A DNA stretch of 44,230 bases from Escherichia sp. MOD1-EC7003 (lineage in GTDB: Bacteria > Pseudomonadota > Gammaproteobacteria > Enterobacterales > Enterobacteriaceae): positions 1-44,230 of the forward strand of contig NZ_PTRE01000090.1 of assembly GCF_002965065.1 (NCBI RefSeq), read 5' to 3'. Numbering within the stretch: position 1 is the first letter of the stretch; each line of letters starts with the position of its first letter. This document shows, in pieces, positions 30,847 to 41,691 of the stretch. Made by a program: the position numbers and the translations under genes. The notes beneath the pieces are model-generated. The model ran no database searches, was not told the DNA's origin, and saw nothing but the letters and a program-made list of their open reading frames with translations.

Positions 30847-30860
30847 TAAAGAAACTCCTA
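30847..30860 (+). promoter_or_regulatory. RcsAB box upstream of wza
   Basis: TAAAGAAACTCCTA matches the RcsA-RcsB binding site of the colanic acid promoter (consensus near TAAGAATATTCCTA) and lies about 440 bases before wza, as in K-12. Rcs envelope stress would still switch on this now useless transcript. Confidence 0.75.
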
Positions 30861-31082
30861 AAAACCATATTGAATGACACTTAATATAATTCTTAAAAAT
30901 AGCCAATTGCCGAATTGTTATCTTGCCTGCTATTCCGTTAGCTGTAACACTTCCTCCTGCATTATTGGAGAGCCGATATTCAATTACCATAATGTCATCT
31001 TATATTCAGAAAGTTAATTACCGGAATACCCCTTTCTCATCAACGACTGCATGTTGAGAAGGTTTGGAAAATTAAACTAAAT

Positions 31083-31121
31083 CAGTGCATTGGTAGCTAA
31101 AAAGCCAGGGGCGGTAGCGTG
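31083..31121 (+). promoter_or_regulatory. JUMPstart / ops element upstream of wza
   Basis: A 39-base JUMPstart with core CCAGGGGCGGTAGCGTG; the ops element GGCGGTAGCGTG is 31110-31121. RfaH is recruited at ops to the elongating polymerase and suppresses Rho termination in long polysaccharide operons. A second copy precedes the rml operon. Confidence 0.93.
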
Positions 31122-31299
31122 TCTGGATGCCTGCAAGACCAGTCTGAATTATTCTGTCAATAGCCTGCGGATGAAATCAATTTTTTTAGGACTGATGCCA
31201 GTTAAATTTTTATTCAATTAACTGCAAGGTAAATGTGCATGGCGACATTGCTATTAATCGTGCACAGGATAATTACTCTGCCAAAGTGATAAATAAACA

Positions 31300-32117
31300 A
31301 TGATGAAATCCAAAATAAAATTGATGCCATTATTAGTGTCAGTAACCTTGATAAGCGGTTGCACAGTACTTCCGGGCAGCAATATGTCGACGCTGGAAAG
31401 TGAGATTGCGAATTACCAGTATCGCATCGGGCCGGGCGACGTTCTTAATGTCACCGTCTGGGATCACCCGGAACTCACCACGCCAGCCGGTCAGTACCGC
31501 AGCTCCAGCGACACCGGCAACTGGGTACAGCCTGACGGCACTATGTTCTACCCGTATATCGGCAAAGTCCACGTAGTAGGGAAAACACTCGCTGAAATTC
31601 GCAGTGATATTACCGGGCGCTTAGCGACGTACATCGCTGACCCGCAGGCGGACGTTAATATCGCTGCCTTCCGCTCGCAAAAGGCCTATATCTCCGGTCA
31701 GGTGAATAAATCCGGTCAACAGGCCATCACCAACGTGCCACTGACCATTCTCGACGCCATTAACGCCGCAGGTGGCCTGACCGATACCGCTGACTGGCGC
31801 AACGTGGTGCGAACACACAATGGTCGTGAAGAACGCATTTCTTTGCAGGCGCTGATGCAAAACGGTGACCTCAACCAGAATCGACTGCTTTACCCCGGCG
31901 ATATTCTCTACGTGCCGCGTAATGACGATCTGAAAGTGTTTGTGATGGGGGAAGTGAAGAAACAGAGCACCCTGAAAATGGACTTTAGCGGCATGACCCT
32001 GACCGAAGCCCTGGGCAATGCTGAAGGTATCGACATGACCACCTCCAACGCCAGCGGCATCTTTGTCATTCGTCCGCTGAAAGGCGAGGGCGGGCGTAAC
32101 GGCAAGATTGCCAATAT
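31300..32117 (+). pseudogene. wza: Wza colanic acid export lipoprotein, internally deleted and truncated
   Basis: Wza is the outer-membrane octamer that exports colanic acid. The lipoprotein signal is intact ([12 protein letters not shown]). Compared with the 379-residue K-12 protein, 44 residues after SNMST are missing in frame, so SNMST joins directly to [10 protein letters not shown]. The polysaccharide-export (VGPGD-like) and SLBB regions follow. The frame then leaves wza after KIAN (residue 272) and reads [12 protein letters not shown] out of frame to a stop at 32154, because the DNA has been joined to wzc. The C-terminal transmembrane helix (last 63 residues) is gone, so no pore can form. 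Confidence 0.93.
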
Positions 32118-32558
32118 GGCACCAATAACGTCAATGGCCTGTCGGAAATTCTGATTGGTCAGGGCGATATTGCCGCCAGCGCCAAACCCACTTCGATTGC
32201 TAAATTTGACCTGATCCCACGCGGCCAGGTGCCACCGAATCCATCTGAACTGTTGATGAGCGAACGCTTTGCCGAACTGGTGAACTGGGGGAGTAAAAAC
32301 TACGACCTGGTGTTGATTGATACGCCGCCGATTCTGGCAGTGACCGATGCCGCAATTGTCGGTCGCCACGCTGGAACCACGTTAATGGTGGCGCGTTATG
32401 CGGTCAACACATTGAAAGAAGTGGAAACCAGTCTGAGCCGCTTTGAGCAAAACGGTATTTCGGTGAAAGGAGTGATTCTGAACTCCATCTTCCGTCGCGC
32501 CAGTGCGTATCAGAATTATGGTTATTACGAATACGAATATAAGTCGGATGCGAAATAA
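32118..32558 (+). pseudogene. wzc: Wzc tyrosine autokinase, C-terminal fragment
   Basis: In frame from 32118 the sequence reads [18 protein letters not shown] and on to the normal end of Wzc. This is the last 146 residues of a 720-residue bacterial tyrosine kinase that controls colanic acid length with Wzb. The fragment retains the Walker B strand (LVLIDTPPIL) and the C-terminal tyrosine cluster (YGYYEYEYKSDAK), but lacks the membrane domain and Walker A. It has no start codon of its own in the right place; wzb is missing entirely. GTG at 32229 could open a meaningless internal frame. Confidence 0.93.
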
Positions 32559-32565
32559 CGAAATC

Positions 32566-32866
<301 letters not shown>

Positions 32867-32927
32867 AAAAAACGGCAACGAACACAATAAACACAGCCTC
32901 ACCTGGCATCAAATTTATGAGGAAAAA

Positions 32928-34195
32928 ATGAAATTACTTATTCTGGGCAACCACACTTGCGGCAATCGCGGCGACAGTGCCATCCTGCGCGGCTTACTTG
33001 ATGCCATTAACATCCTCAATCCACACGCCGAAGTGGACGTGATGAGCCGCTATCCGGTCAGTTCTTCCTGGCTGCTCAACCGCCCGGTAATGGGCGATCC
33101 ACTGTTTCTGCAAATGAAACAACACAACAGCGCGGCGGGCGTTGTCGGGCCCTTCGTCGCCGTTATCAACACCAGGTACTGCTCTCACGCGTCACCGACA
33201 CTGGCAAGCTGCGCAACATCGCCATCGCCCAGGGATTCACCGACTTCGTGCGCCTGCTGTCAGGTTACGACGCCATTATTCAGGTCGGTGGATCGTTTTT
33301 TGTCGATCTCTACGGCGTGCCGCAGTTTGAACACGCGCTTTGCACGTTTATGGCGAAAAAGCCGCTGTTTATGATTGGTCACAGCGTCGGCCCGTTCCAG
33401 GATGAGCCATTTAACCAACTGGCGAACTACGTTTTTGGTCACTGCGACGCGCTGATCCTGCGCGAATCGGTCAGCCTCGAGCTGATGAAACGCAGCAATA
33501 TCACCACCGCAAAAGTGGAACATGGCGTCGATACCGCCTGGCTGGTCGATCACCACACCGAAGACTTCACCGCCAGCTATGCTGTTCAACACTGGCTGAA
33601 CGTTGCCGCACAACAGAAAACGGTGGCCATTACCCTGCGCGAACTGGCACCGTTCGACAAACGCCTCGGCACCACTCAACAAGTGTATGAAAAAGCCTTT
33701 GCCGGGGTGGTCAATCGCATTCTCGATGAAGGGTATCAGGTGATTGCGCTCTCCACCTGTACGGGTATCGACAGCTATAACAAAGATGACCGCATGGTGG
33801 CGCTCAATCTGCGCCAGCACATCAGCGATCCTGCCCGTTACCACGTGGTGATGGATGAACTTAACGATCTGGAAATGGGCAAAATTCTCGGAACCTGTGA
33901 ACTCACCGTTGGCACGCGCCTGCACTCTGCCATTATCTCGATGAACTTTGCCACTCCGGCGATTGCCATCAACTACGAACATAAATCTGCCGGGATTATG
34001 CAGCAACTGGGGTTACCGGAGATGGCGATTGATATCCGTCATTTATTAGACGGCAGCCTGCAAGCGATGGTTGCGGATACCTTAGGCCAACTTCCGGCGC
34101 TGAACGCACGACTTAACGAAGCCGTCAGTCGTGAGCGTCAGACGGGAATGCAGATGGTGAAATCTGTGCTTGAACGCATCGGGGAGGCGAAATGA
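32928..34195 (+). pseudogene. wcaK: WcaK colanic acid pyruvyl transferase, frameshifted
   Basis: ATG 32928 after GAGG starts MKLLILGNHTCGNRGDSAIL, the WcaK N-terminus. After HNSAAGVVG the frame shifts: only five bases (33150-33154) lie before the codons for RRRYQHQV, where K-12 as I recall has six codons, so 13 bases are lost. The rest (QVLLSRVTDTGKL to VLERIGEAK) is intact in the new frame up to 34195. An internal GTG at 33248 could restart a 315-residue product, but it would lack the N-terminal third of the fold. Polysaccharide pyruvyl transferase family, second-last step group of colanic acid assembly. Confidence 0.92.
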
Positions 34196-35376
34196 AGGTC
34201 GGCTTCTTTTTACTGAAATTTCCGCTGTCGTCGGAAACCTTTGTCCTCAACCAAATTACTGCGTTTATTGATATGGGCTTTGAGGTAGAGATTGTCGCGT
34301 TGCAAAAAGGCGACACTCAGAACACCCACGCGGCATGGACGAAATACAACCTTGCTGCCAGAACCCGCTGGTTACAGGACGAACCTGTGGGCAACGTGGC
34401 GAAGCTGCGCCACCGCGCCAGCCAGACGTTACGCGGCATTCATCGTAAAAATACCTGGCAGGCGCTCAACCTCAAACGCTATGGTGCCGAGTCGCGGAAC
34501 CTGATTTTGTCTGCCATTTGTGGCCAGGTCGCAACACCGTTTCGTGCCGATGTGTTCATCGCTCATTTTGGCCCTGTGGGGGTAACCGCAACAAAACTAC
34601 GCGAATTGGGTGTCATTCGCGGCAAAATTGCCACTATCTTCCACGGTGTTGATATCTCCAGTCGGGAAGTGCTCAACCACTACACACCCGAATATCAACA
34701 ACTGTTTCGCCGTGGCGACCTGATGTTACCGATAAGCGATCTGTGGGCCGGAAGGCTGCAAAAAATGGGCTGCCCGAGGGACAAAATCGCCGTATCGCGC
34801 ATGGGCGTGGACATGACGCGCTTTAGTCTGCGTCCGGTGAAAGCACCTGCAACGCCGCTGGAAATCATTTCCGTCGCACGCTTAACCGAGAAAAAAGGTC
34901 TGCATGTGGCGATCGAAGCCTGCCGTCAGTTGAAAGAGCAGGGCGTGGCGTTCCGCTATCGCATCCTCGGCATTGGCCCGTGGGAACGACGCCTGCGCAC
35001 GCTCATCGAACAATATCAACTGGAAGATGTGGTGGAGATGCCGGGCTTTAAACCGAGCCATGAAGTGAAAGCGATGCTCGACGACGCGGATGTCTTCCTG
35101 TTGCCATCGGTGACGGGCGCGGATGGCGATATGGAAGGCATTCCGGTGGTTTCTACTCTGCATAGCGGGATACCGGAACTGGTGGAAGCCGATAGATCCG
35201 GCTGGCTGGTGCCTGAGAACGATGCTCGCGCACTGGCGCAACGACTGGCGGCGTTTAGCCAACTGGACACCGATGAACTGGCTCCGGTTATCAAACGTGC
35301 GCGCGAAAAAGTCGAACATGATTTTAACCAGCAGGTGATTAATCGAGAACTCGCCAGCTTACTGCAGGCTTTATAG
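34192..35376 (+). pseudogene. wcaL: WcaL glycosyltransferase with 12-residue in-frame deletion in the catalytic motif
   Basis: A GT4-family glycosyltransferase of the colanic acid pathway, 394 residues against 406 in K-12. The frame is open throughout and starts at ATGA overlapping wcaK. The missing 12 residues fall after EGIPV (316-319): here GIPV joins VSTLHSGIPELVE, while K-12 as I recall has GIPVALMEAMAVGIPVVST. That removes the second glutamate of the E-x7-E donor-binding motif, so the enzyme is very probably inactive. The deletion lies exactly between two GIPV-coding repeats. No substrate sugar remains available in any case. Confidence 0.85.
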
Positions 35377-35386
35377 AGGAGAACGC

Positions 35387-36781
35387 ATGCCATTTAAAAA
35401 ACTCTCCCGACGCACCTTCCTGACGGCAAGCCCGGCGCTTGCCTTCCTCCATACGCCTTTTGCCCGTGCACTTCCCGCCCGGCAAAGCGTTAATATTAAC
35501 GACTACAATCCTCACGACTGGATCGCCTCATTTAAACAAGCCTTCAGTGAAGGACAAACGGTCGTCGTGCCCGCCGGATTGGTTTGCGACAATATCAATA
35601 CCGGCATCTTCATCCCTCCTGGTAAAACGCTACACATCCCTGGAAGCCTGCGCGGCAACGGCAAAGGGCGATTTGTCTTACAGGACGGCAGCCGGGTGAC
35701 AGGGGAGAAGGGCGGCAGTATGCATAACATCACCCTGGATGTTCGCGGCTCTGACTGCACCATCAAAGGGCTGACGATGAGCGGCTTTGGCCCGGTAACG
35801 CAGATTTATATCGGCGGCAAAAACAAACGGGTCATGCGCAACCTGACCATCGATAACCTGACCGTCAGCCACGCTAATTACGCCATTTTACGCCAGGGAT
35901 TTCATAACCAGATTATCGGTGCCAACATCACCAACTGTAAGTTCAGCGACTTACAGGGCGACGCCATTGAATGGAACGTGGCAATTAACGACCACGACAT
36001 TTTGATCTCCGACCACGTTATTGAGCGCATCAACTGTACTAACGGCAAAATCAACTGGGGCATTGGTATAGGCCTTGCGGGGAGTACTTACGATAACAAC
36101 TACCCGGAAGACCAGGCAGTGAAAAACTTTGTCGTGGCGAATATCACGGGATTAGATTGTCGGCAACTGATCCATGTTGAAAATGGTAAACATTTTGTTA
36201 ACCGTAATATCAAAGCCCGCAATATTACGCCTGATTTCAGTAAGAAAGCCGGAATTGATAACGCCACGGCTGCTATTTACGGTTGTGACAATTTCGTGAT
36301 TGATAATATTGAAATGATTAATAGCGCCGGGATGTTAATTGGCTATGGGGTAATTAAAGGCAAATATTTCTCGATACCGCAAAATTTCCGAGTGAATAAT
36401 ATTCAACTGGATAACACTCATCTTGCTTACAAATTGCGCGGTATCCAAATCTCTGCCGGGAATGCCGTCTCCTTTGTGGCGCTAACTAACATTGCGATGA
36501 AGCATGCATCGCTGGAGCTGCACAACAAACCGCAACATCTTTTTATGAGAAATATCAAGGTGATGCAGGAATCCTCTGTTGGACCAGCATTGAGCATGAA
36601 CTTCGACATGCGCAAAGACGTTCGCGGCGTTTTTATGGCGAAAAAAGAAATACTGCTGTCGCTTGCAAATGTTCATGCCGTGAATGAAAAAGGACAAAGC
36701 TCCGTCGATATCGACAGGATTAATCACCATATTGTTAATGTGGAAAAGATTAACTTTAGATTGCCGGAACGGAGGGAGTAG
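35387..36781 (+). CDS. wcaM: WcaM, colanic acid cluster beta-helix protein
   Basis: A 464-residue protein, the same length as K-12 WcaM. The N-terminus has a twin-arginine-type signal ([18 protein letters not shown]) and the body is a right-handed beta-helix of pectate-lyase type, with repeated short strands such as [17 protein letters not shown] and [15 protein letters not shown]. Its role in colanic acid synthesis is unclear. GAGGAG precedes the ATG 10 bases after wcaL. It is the only colanic acid gene here without a visible lesion, perhaps only because decay has not reached it. Confidence 0.9.
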   Translation: MPFKKLSRRTFLTASPALAFLHTPFARALPARQSVNINDYNPHDWIASFKQAFSEGQTVVVPAGLVCDNINTGIFIPPGKTLHIPGSLRGNGKGRFVLQDGSRVTGEKGGSMHNITLDVRGSDCTIKGLTMSGFGPVTQIYIGGKNKRVMRNLTIDNLTVSHANYAILRQGFHNQIIGANITNCKFSDLQGDAIEWNVAINDHDILISDHVIERINCTNGKINWGIGIGLAGSTYDNNYPEDQAVKNFVVANITGLDCRQLIHVENGKHFVNRNIKARNITPDFSKKAGIDNATAAIYGCDNFVIDNIEMINSAGMLIGYGVIKGKYFSIPQNFRVNNIQLDNTHLAYKLRGIQISAGNAVSFVALTNIAMKHASLELHNKPQHLFMRNIKVMQESSVGPALSMNFDMRKDVRGVFMAKKEILLSLANVHAVNEKGQSSVDIDRINHHIVNVEKINFRLPERRE

Positions 36782-36919
36782 ATTTGCGACCATTGCAGGA
36801 CAAATGGAGCCATACTTAGGAACAATGCTACTGCAATCCACAACAAAGCGGCGTAACATCACAAGTAATTCAGTAATCAATTCAGGGTAATTGATGCTGG
36901 CGAAAAAAATCGAACAAGC

Positions 36920-36925
36920 TATAAT
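36920..36925 (+). promoter_or_regulatory. galF promoter -10 element
   Basis: A perfect TATAAT lies 31 bases before the galF start, with only a weak -35 candidate upstream. It falls in the 174-base gap between wcaM and galF, so galF need not depend on the ruined wca transcript. Confidence 0.5.
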
Positions 36926-36955
36926 TCAGCAACCATTTTACAGGTGGATGAAATA

Positions 36956-37849
36956 ATGACGAATTTAAAAGCAGTTATTCCTGTAGCGGGTCTTGGGATG
37001 CATATGTTGCCTGCCACTAAGGCGATACCCAAAGAGATGCTACCGATCGTCGACAAGCCAATGATTCAGTACATTGTTGACGAGATTGTGGCTGCAGGGA
37101 TCAAAGAAATCCTCCTGGTAACTCACGCGTCCAAGAACGCGGTCGAAAACCACTTCGACACCTCTTATGAATTAGAATCTCTCCTTGAACTGCGCGTGAA
37201 GCGTCAACTACTGGCAGAAGTGCAGTCCATCTGCCCACCAGGCGTGACCATTATGAACGTGCGTCAGGGGGAACCTTTAGGTTTAGGCCACTCTATTTTG
37301 TGTGCGCGACCTGCCATTGGTGACAACCCATTTGTCGTGGTGCTGCCAGACGTTGTGATCGACGACGCCAGCGCCGACCCGCTGCGTTACAACCTTGCTG
37401 CCATGATTGCACGTTTCAACGAAACGGGCCGCAGCCAGGTGCTGGCAAAACGTATGCCGGGTGACCTCTCTGAATACTCCGTCATTCAGACCAAAGAACC
37501 ACTGGATCGTGAAGGTAAAGTCAGCCGCATTGTTGAATTTATCGAAAAACCGGATCAGCCACAGACGCTGGACTCAGACATCATGGCCGTTGGTCGCTAT
37601 GTGCTTTCTGCCGATATTTGGCCAGAACTGGAACGCACTCAGCCAGGTGCATGGGGACGTATTCAGCTGACTGATGCCATTGCCGAGCTGGCGAAAAAGC
37701 AATCAGTTGATGCAATGCTGATGACCGGCGACAGCTACGACTGCGGTAAAAAAATGGGCTATATGCAGGCGTTTGTGAAGTATGGACTACGCAACCTGAA
37801 AGAAGGGGCGAAGTTTCGTAAAGGGATTGAGAAGCTGTTAAGCGAATAA
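36956..37849 (+). CDS. galF: GalF, UTP-glucose-1-phosphate uridylyltransferase-like protein
   Basis: A 297-residue nucleotidyltransferase, full length from ATG 36956. It resembles GalU, but the nucleotide-binding loop reads [15 protein letters not shown] where GalU has GTRML, the substitution associated with the poor catalytic activity of GalF. It is thought to modulate GalU and UDP-glucose supply for polysaccharide synthesis. By convention it marks the upstream border of the E. coli O-antigen locus, and it does so here. Confidence 0.95.
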   Translation: MTNLKAVIPVAGLGMHMLPATKAIPKEMLPIVDKPMIQYIVDEIVAAGIKEILLVTHASKNAVENHFDTSYELESLLELRVKRQLLAEVQSICPPGVTIMNVRQGEPLGLGHSILCARPAIGDNPFVVVLPDVVIDDASADPLRYNLAAMIARFNETGRSQVLAKRMPGDLSEYSVIQTKEPLDREGKVSRIVEFIEKPDQPQTLDSDIMAVGRYVLSADIWPELERTQPGAWGRIQLTDAIAELAKKQSVDAMLMTGDSYDCGKKMGYMQAFVKYGLRNLKEGAKFRKGIEKLLSE

Positions 37850-38220
37850 TGAAAATCTGACCGGATGTAACGGTTGATGAGAAAATTATAACGGCAGTGA
37901 AGATTTGTGGCAAAAGTAATGTGTTGCGAATATTCCTGCCGTTGTTTTATATAAACAATCCGAATAACAACGAGTTAGTAATAAGATTTTAGTCAAAGTT
38001 TTCCAGGATTTTCCTTGTTTCCAGAGCGGATTGGTAAGACAATTAGCACTTGAATTTTTCGGATTTGGTGCGAGTGGGTAACGCTCGTCACATCGTAGAC
38101 ATGTATGCAGTGCTCTGGTAGCTGTAAAGCCAGGGGCGGTAGCGTGCATTAATACCTCTATTAATCAAACTGAGAGCCGCTTATTTCACAGCATGCTCTG
38201 ATGTAATATGGAATAAAAAA
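37850..38220. other. galF-rmlB intergenic region with O-antigen operon leader
   Basis: A 371-base gap holding the O-antigen promoter region and the JUMPstart/ops sequence at 38108-38146. AT-rich, no gene. I could not single out a convincing -35/-10 pair. Confidence 0.7.
38108..38146 (+). promoter_or_regulatory. JUMPstart / ops element of the O-antigen operon
   Basis: A second 39-base JUMPstart, with ops GGCGGTAGCGTG at 38135-38146, lies 74 bases before rmlB. RfaH loading here is needed for full-length transcription of the O-antigen operon. It differs from the wza copy at only a few bases. Confidence 0.95.
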
Positions 38221-39306
38221 GTGAAGATACTTGTTACTGGTGGCGCAGGATTTATTGGTTCTGCTGTAGTTCGTCACATTATAAATAATACGCAGGATAG
38301 TGTTGTTAATGTCGATAAATTAACGTACGCCGGAAACCTGGAATCACTTGCTGATGTTTCTGCTTCTGAACGCTATGTTTTTGAACATGCGGATATTTGC
38401 GATGCTGCTGCAATGGCACGGATTTTTGCTCAGCATCAGCCGGATGCAGTGATGCACCTGGCAGCTGAAAGCCATGTTGACCGTTCAATCACAGGCCCTG
38501 CGGCATTTATTGAAACCAATATTGTTGGTACTTATGTCCTGTTAGAAGCCGCTCGCAATTACTGGTCTGCTCTTGATAGCGACAGGAAAAATAGCTTCCG
38601 TTTTCATCATATTTCTACTGACGAAGTCTATGGTGATTTGCCTCATCCTGACGAAGTAAATAATACAGAAGAATTACCCTTATTTACTGAGACGACAGCT
38701 TATGCGCCAAGCAGCCCTTATTCTGCATCAAAAGCATCCAGCGATCATTTAGTCCGCGCATGGAAACGTACCTATGGTTTACCGACCATTGTGACTAATT
38801 GTTCGAATAACTACGGTCCTTATCACTTTCCGGAAAAATTGATTCCGCTGGTAATTCTTAATGCTCTGGAAGGTAAGGCATTACCTATTTATGGCAAAGG
38901 GGATCAAATTCGCGATTGGCTGTATGTTGAAGATCATGCGCGTGCGTTATATACCGTCGTAACCGAAGGTAAAGCCAGTGAAACTTATAACATTGGTGGG
39001 CACAACGAAAAGAAAAACATCGATGTAGTGCTCACTATTTGTGATTTGCTGGATGAGATTGTACCGAAAGAGAAATCTTACCGCGAGCAAATCACTTATG
39101 TTGCCGATCGTCCGGGACACGATCGCCGTTATGCTATTGATGCTGAGAAGATTAGCCGCGAATTGGGCTGGAAACCGCAGGAAACGTTTGAGAGCGGGAT
39201 TCGGAAGACAGTGGAATGGTACCTGTCCAATACAAAATGGGTTGATAATGTGAAGAGTGGTGCCTATCAATCGTGGATTGAACAGAACTATGAGGGCCGC
39301 CAGTAA
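38221..39306 (+). CDS. rmlB: RmlB, dTDP-glucose 4,6-dehydratase
   Basis: A 361-residue short-chain dehydrogenase-fold enzyme starting with GTG 38221. It makes dTDP-4-keto-6-deoxyglucose, the branch point for dTDP-L-rhamnose and for dTDP-amino sugars. The NAD-binding GGAGFIGS opens the protein, [11 protein letters not shown] holds the Thr-Asp-Glu active-site triad, and YSASKASS carries the catalytic Tyr-x3-Lys. First gene of the O-antigen operon; its stop overlaps the rmlD start by one base. Confidence 0.96.
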   Translation: MKILVTGGAGFIGSAVVRHIINNTQDSVVNVDKLTYAGNLESLADVSASERYVFEHADICDAAAMARIFAQHQPDAVMHLAAESHVDRSITGPAAFIETNIVGTYVLLEAARNYWSALDSDRKNSFRFHHISTDEVYGDLPHPDEVNNTEELPLFTETTAYAPSSPYSASKASSDHLVRAWKRTYGLPTIVTNCSNNYGPYHFPEKLIPLVILNALEGKALPIYGKGDQIRDWLYVEDHARALYTVVTEGKASETYNIGGHNEKKNIDVVLTICDLLDEIVPKEKSYREQITYVADRPGHDRRYAIDAEKISRELGWKPQETFESGIRKTVEWYLSNTKWVDNVKSGAYQSWIEQNYEGRQ

Positions 39307-40205
39307 TGAATATTCTCCTTTTCGGCAAAACAGGGCAGGTAGGTTGGGAACTACAGCGTGCTCTGGCACCTTTGGGTAATTTGATTGCTCTTGATGTTCA
39401 CTCCACTGATTATTGTGGTGATTTTAGTAATCCTGAAGGTGTAGCTGAAACCGTAAGAAGCATTCGGCCTGATATTATTGTTAATGCTGCTGCTCACACC
39501 GCAGTAGACAAAGCAGAATCAGAACCGGAGTTTGCACAATTACTTAACGCAACAAGTGTCGAAGCGATTGCGAAAGCAGCAAATGAAGTTGGAGCTTGGG
39601 TTATCCATTACTCGACTGATTACGTCTTCCCTGGAAATGGCGATATGCCATGGCTGGAGACGGATGAAACCGCACCACTAAATGTTTACGGTGAAACCAA
39701 GTTAGCCGGAGAAAAAGCGTTACAGGAATATTGCGCGAAGCATCTTATTTTCCGTACCAGCTGGGTCTATGCAGGAAAAGGAAATAACTTCGCCAAAACA
39801 ATGTTGCGTCTGGCAAAAGAGCGTGAAGAATTAGCCGTTATTAATGATCAATTTGGTGCGCCAACTGGCGCAGAGTTGCTGGCTGATTGTACGGCACATG
39901 CCATTCGTGTCGCACTGAATAAGCCAGACGTTGCAGGTTTGTACCATTTGGTAGCCAGTGGTACTACAACCTGGTACGATTATGCTGCGCTGGTTTTTGA
40001 AGAGGTGCGCAAAGCAGGCATTCCTCTTGCGCTCAACAAGCTCAACGCGGTACCTACAACAGCCTATCCTACACCAGCTCGTCGCCCACATAACTCTCGT
40101 CTTAATACAGAAAAATTTCAGCAGAACTTTGCGCTTGTCTTGCCTGACTGGCAGGTTGGCGTGAAACGAATGCTCAACGAATTATTTACGACTACAGCAA
40201 TTTAA
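39306..40205 (+). CDS. rmlD: RmlD, dTDP-4-dehydrorhamnose reductase
   Basis: A 299-residue reductase, last step of dTDP-L-rhamnose synthesis. NAD(P)-binding GKTGQVGWEL is at the N-terminus, and STDYVFPGNG and YGETKLAGE carry the catalytic Tyr-x3-Lys. The ATG overlaps the rmlB stop (TAATG), indicating coupling. Full length and intact. Confidence 0.95.
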   Translation: MNILLFGKTGQVGWELQRALAPLGNLIALDVHSTDYCGDFSNPEGVAETVRSIRPDIIVNAAAHTAVDKAESEPEFAQLLNATSVEAIAKAANEVGAWVIHYSTDYVFPGNGDMPWLETDETAPLNVYGETKLAGEKALQEYCAKHLIFRTSWVYAGKGNNFAKTMLRLAKEREELAVINDQFGAPTGAELLADCTAHAIRVALNKPDVAGLYHLVASGTTTWYDYAALVFEEVRKAGIPLALNKLNAVPTTAYPTPARRPHNSRLNTEKFQQNFALVLPDWQVGVKRMLNELFTTTAI

Positions 40206-40262
40206 TAGTTTTTGCATCTTGTTCGTGATGGTGGAGCGAGATGAATTTAAAGGAATGATGAA

Positions 40263-41141
40263 ATGAAAACGCGTAAAGGTATTATTTTAGCGGGTGGTTC
40301 TGGTACCCGTCTTTATCCTGTAACTATAGCTGTCAGTAAACAGTTATTACCGATTTATGATAAACCGATGATTTATTACCCGCTGTCTACACTGATGTTA
40401 GCGGGTATTCGCGATATTCTGATTATCAGTACGCCACAGGATACTCCACGTTTTCAACAACTGCTGGGTGACGGTAGCCAGTGGGGCCTGAATCTTCAGT
40501 ATAAAGTGCAACCGAGTCCGGATGGTCTTGCGCAGGCATTTATCATCGGTGAAGAGTTTATCGGTGGTGATGATTGTGCTTTGGTTCTTGGTGATAATAT
40601 CTTTTACGGTCACGATCTGCCGAAGTTAATGGATGCCGCTGTTAACAAAGAAAGTGGTGCAACGGTATTTGCCTATCACGTTAATGATCCTGAACGCTAC
40701 GGTGTCGTTGAGTTTGATAAAAACGGTACGGCAATAAGCCTGGAAGAAAAACCGTTACAACCAAAAAGTAATTATGCGGTAACCGGGCTTTATTTCTATG
40801 ATAACGACGTTGTCGAAATGGCGAAAAACCTTAAGCCTTCTGCCCGTGGGGAACTAGAAATTACCGATATTAACCGTATCTATATGGAGCAGGGGCGTTT
40901 ATCCGTTGCCATGATGGGCCGTGGTTATGCATGGCTGGACACGGGGACACATCAAAGCCTTATTGAGGCGAGCAACTTCATTGCAACAATTGAAGAGCGT
41001 CAGGGGTTGAAAGTTTCCTGCCCGGAAGAAATTGCTTACCGTAAAGGGTTTATTGATTCTGAGCAGGTGAAAGTATTAGCTGAACCGCTGAAGAAAAATG
41101 CTTATGGTCAGTATCTGCTGAAAATGATTAAAGGTTATTAA
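40263..41141 (+). CDS. rmlA: RmlA, glucose-1-phosphate thymidylyltransferase
   Basis: A 292-residue nucleotidyltransferase that makes dTDP-glucose from glucose-1-phosphate and dTTP, the entry step of the pathway. [13 protein letters not shown] is the nucleotide-binding loop, [12 protein letters not shown] has the metal-binding aspartate, and [12 protein letters not shown] is the conserved sugar-binding segment. AAGGA precedes the ATG. The gap from rmlD is 57 bases. Intact. Confidence 0.95.
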   Translation: MKTRKGIILAGGSGTRLYPVTIAVSKQLLPIYDKPMIYYPLSTLMLAGIRDILIISTPQDTPRFQQLLGDGSQWGLNLQYKVQPSPDGLAQAFIIGEEFIGGDDCALVLGDNIFYGHDLPKLMDAAVNKESGATVFAYHVNDPERYGVVEFDKNGTAISLEEKPLQPKSNYAVTGLYFYDNDVVEMAKNLKPSARGELEITDINRIYMEQGRLSVAMMGRGYAWLDTGTHQSLIEASNFIATIEERQGLKVSCPEEIAYRKGFIDSEQVKVLAEPLKKNAYGQYLLKMIKGY

Positions 41142-41145
41142 TAAA

Positions 41146-41691
41146 ATGAACGTAATTAAAACAGAAATTCCAGATGTGCTGATTTTTGAACCAAAAGTTT
41201 TTGGTGATGAGCGTGGTTTCTTTATGGAAAGCTTTAATCAAAAAGTTTTTGAAGAGGCAGTGGGCCGTAAGGTTGAATTTGTTCAGGATAACCATTCGAA
41301 ATCAGTTAAAGGTGTTTTAAGAGGATTGCATTTTCAAATTGAACCCTATCCTCAGGCAAAATTAGTTCGCTGTGTTAAAGGTGAAGTTTATGATGTCGCT
41401 GTTGATATACGTCCTGACTCAAGTACATACCGTAAATGGGTTGGTGTATTCCTTTCAGCGCAAAATAAAAAACAGTTATGGATACCCGAAGGCTTTGCAC
41501 ATGGTTTTGTAGTAATTAGTGAAGAGGCCGAATTTCTATATAAAACGACCAATTATTACATGCCAAGTGCCGAAGGCAGTATCAGATGGAATGATCCAAT
41601 ATTGAATATTGACTGGCCAATAAAAAGTAATGAACTTATCCTGTCGGATAAAGATAAAAATGCTGATTTTTTTTGGGAGAATAAAGAATGA
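41146..41691 (+). CDS. rmlC: RmlC, dTDP-4-dehydrorhamnose 3,5-epimerase
   Basis: A 181-residue cupin-fold epimerase that converts dTDP-4-keto-6-deoxyglucose to the L-lyxo form used by RmlD. Catalytic histidine in GVLRGLHFQIE (about 62) and the conserved WIPEGFAHGFVV are present. It starts four bases after rmlA and overlaps the next gene by ATGA. From here on the sequence becomes AT-rich, as is typical of serotype-specific O-antigen DNA acquired by transfer. Confidence 0.94.
   Translation: MNVIKTEIPDVLIFEPKVFGDERGFFMESFNQKVFEEAVGRKVEFVQDNHSKSVKGVLRGLHFQIEPYPQAKLVRCVKGEVYDVAVDIRPDSSTYRKWVGVFLSAQNKKQLWIPEGFAHGFVVISEEAEFLYKTTNYYMPSAEGSIRWNDPILNIDWPIKSNELILSDKDKNADFFWENKE

Larger units (their letters stand above)
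30642..31299. other. Long wza (colanic acid) leader region
   Basis: A 658-base AT-rich gap between divergent yegH and wza. It carries the RcsAB box at 30847-30860 and the JUMPstart/ops sequence at 31083-31121, as in the normal colanic acid promoter. No reading frame of note was found. The regulation is thus preserved although the genes it served are destroyed. Confidence 0.75.

Noticed and set aside
33248-34195. Intact 315-residue WcaK-like gene from GTG
   Set aside because: The missing N-terminus is present upstream in another frame, so this is a frameshifted wcaK, not a shorter gene.
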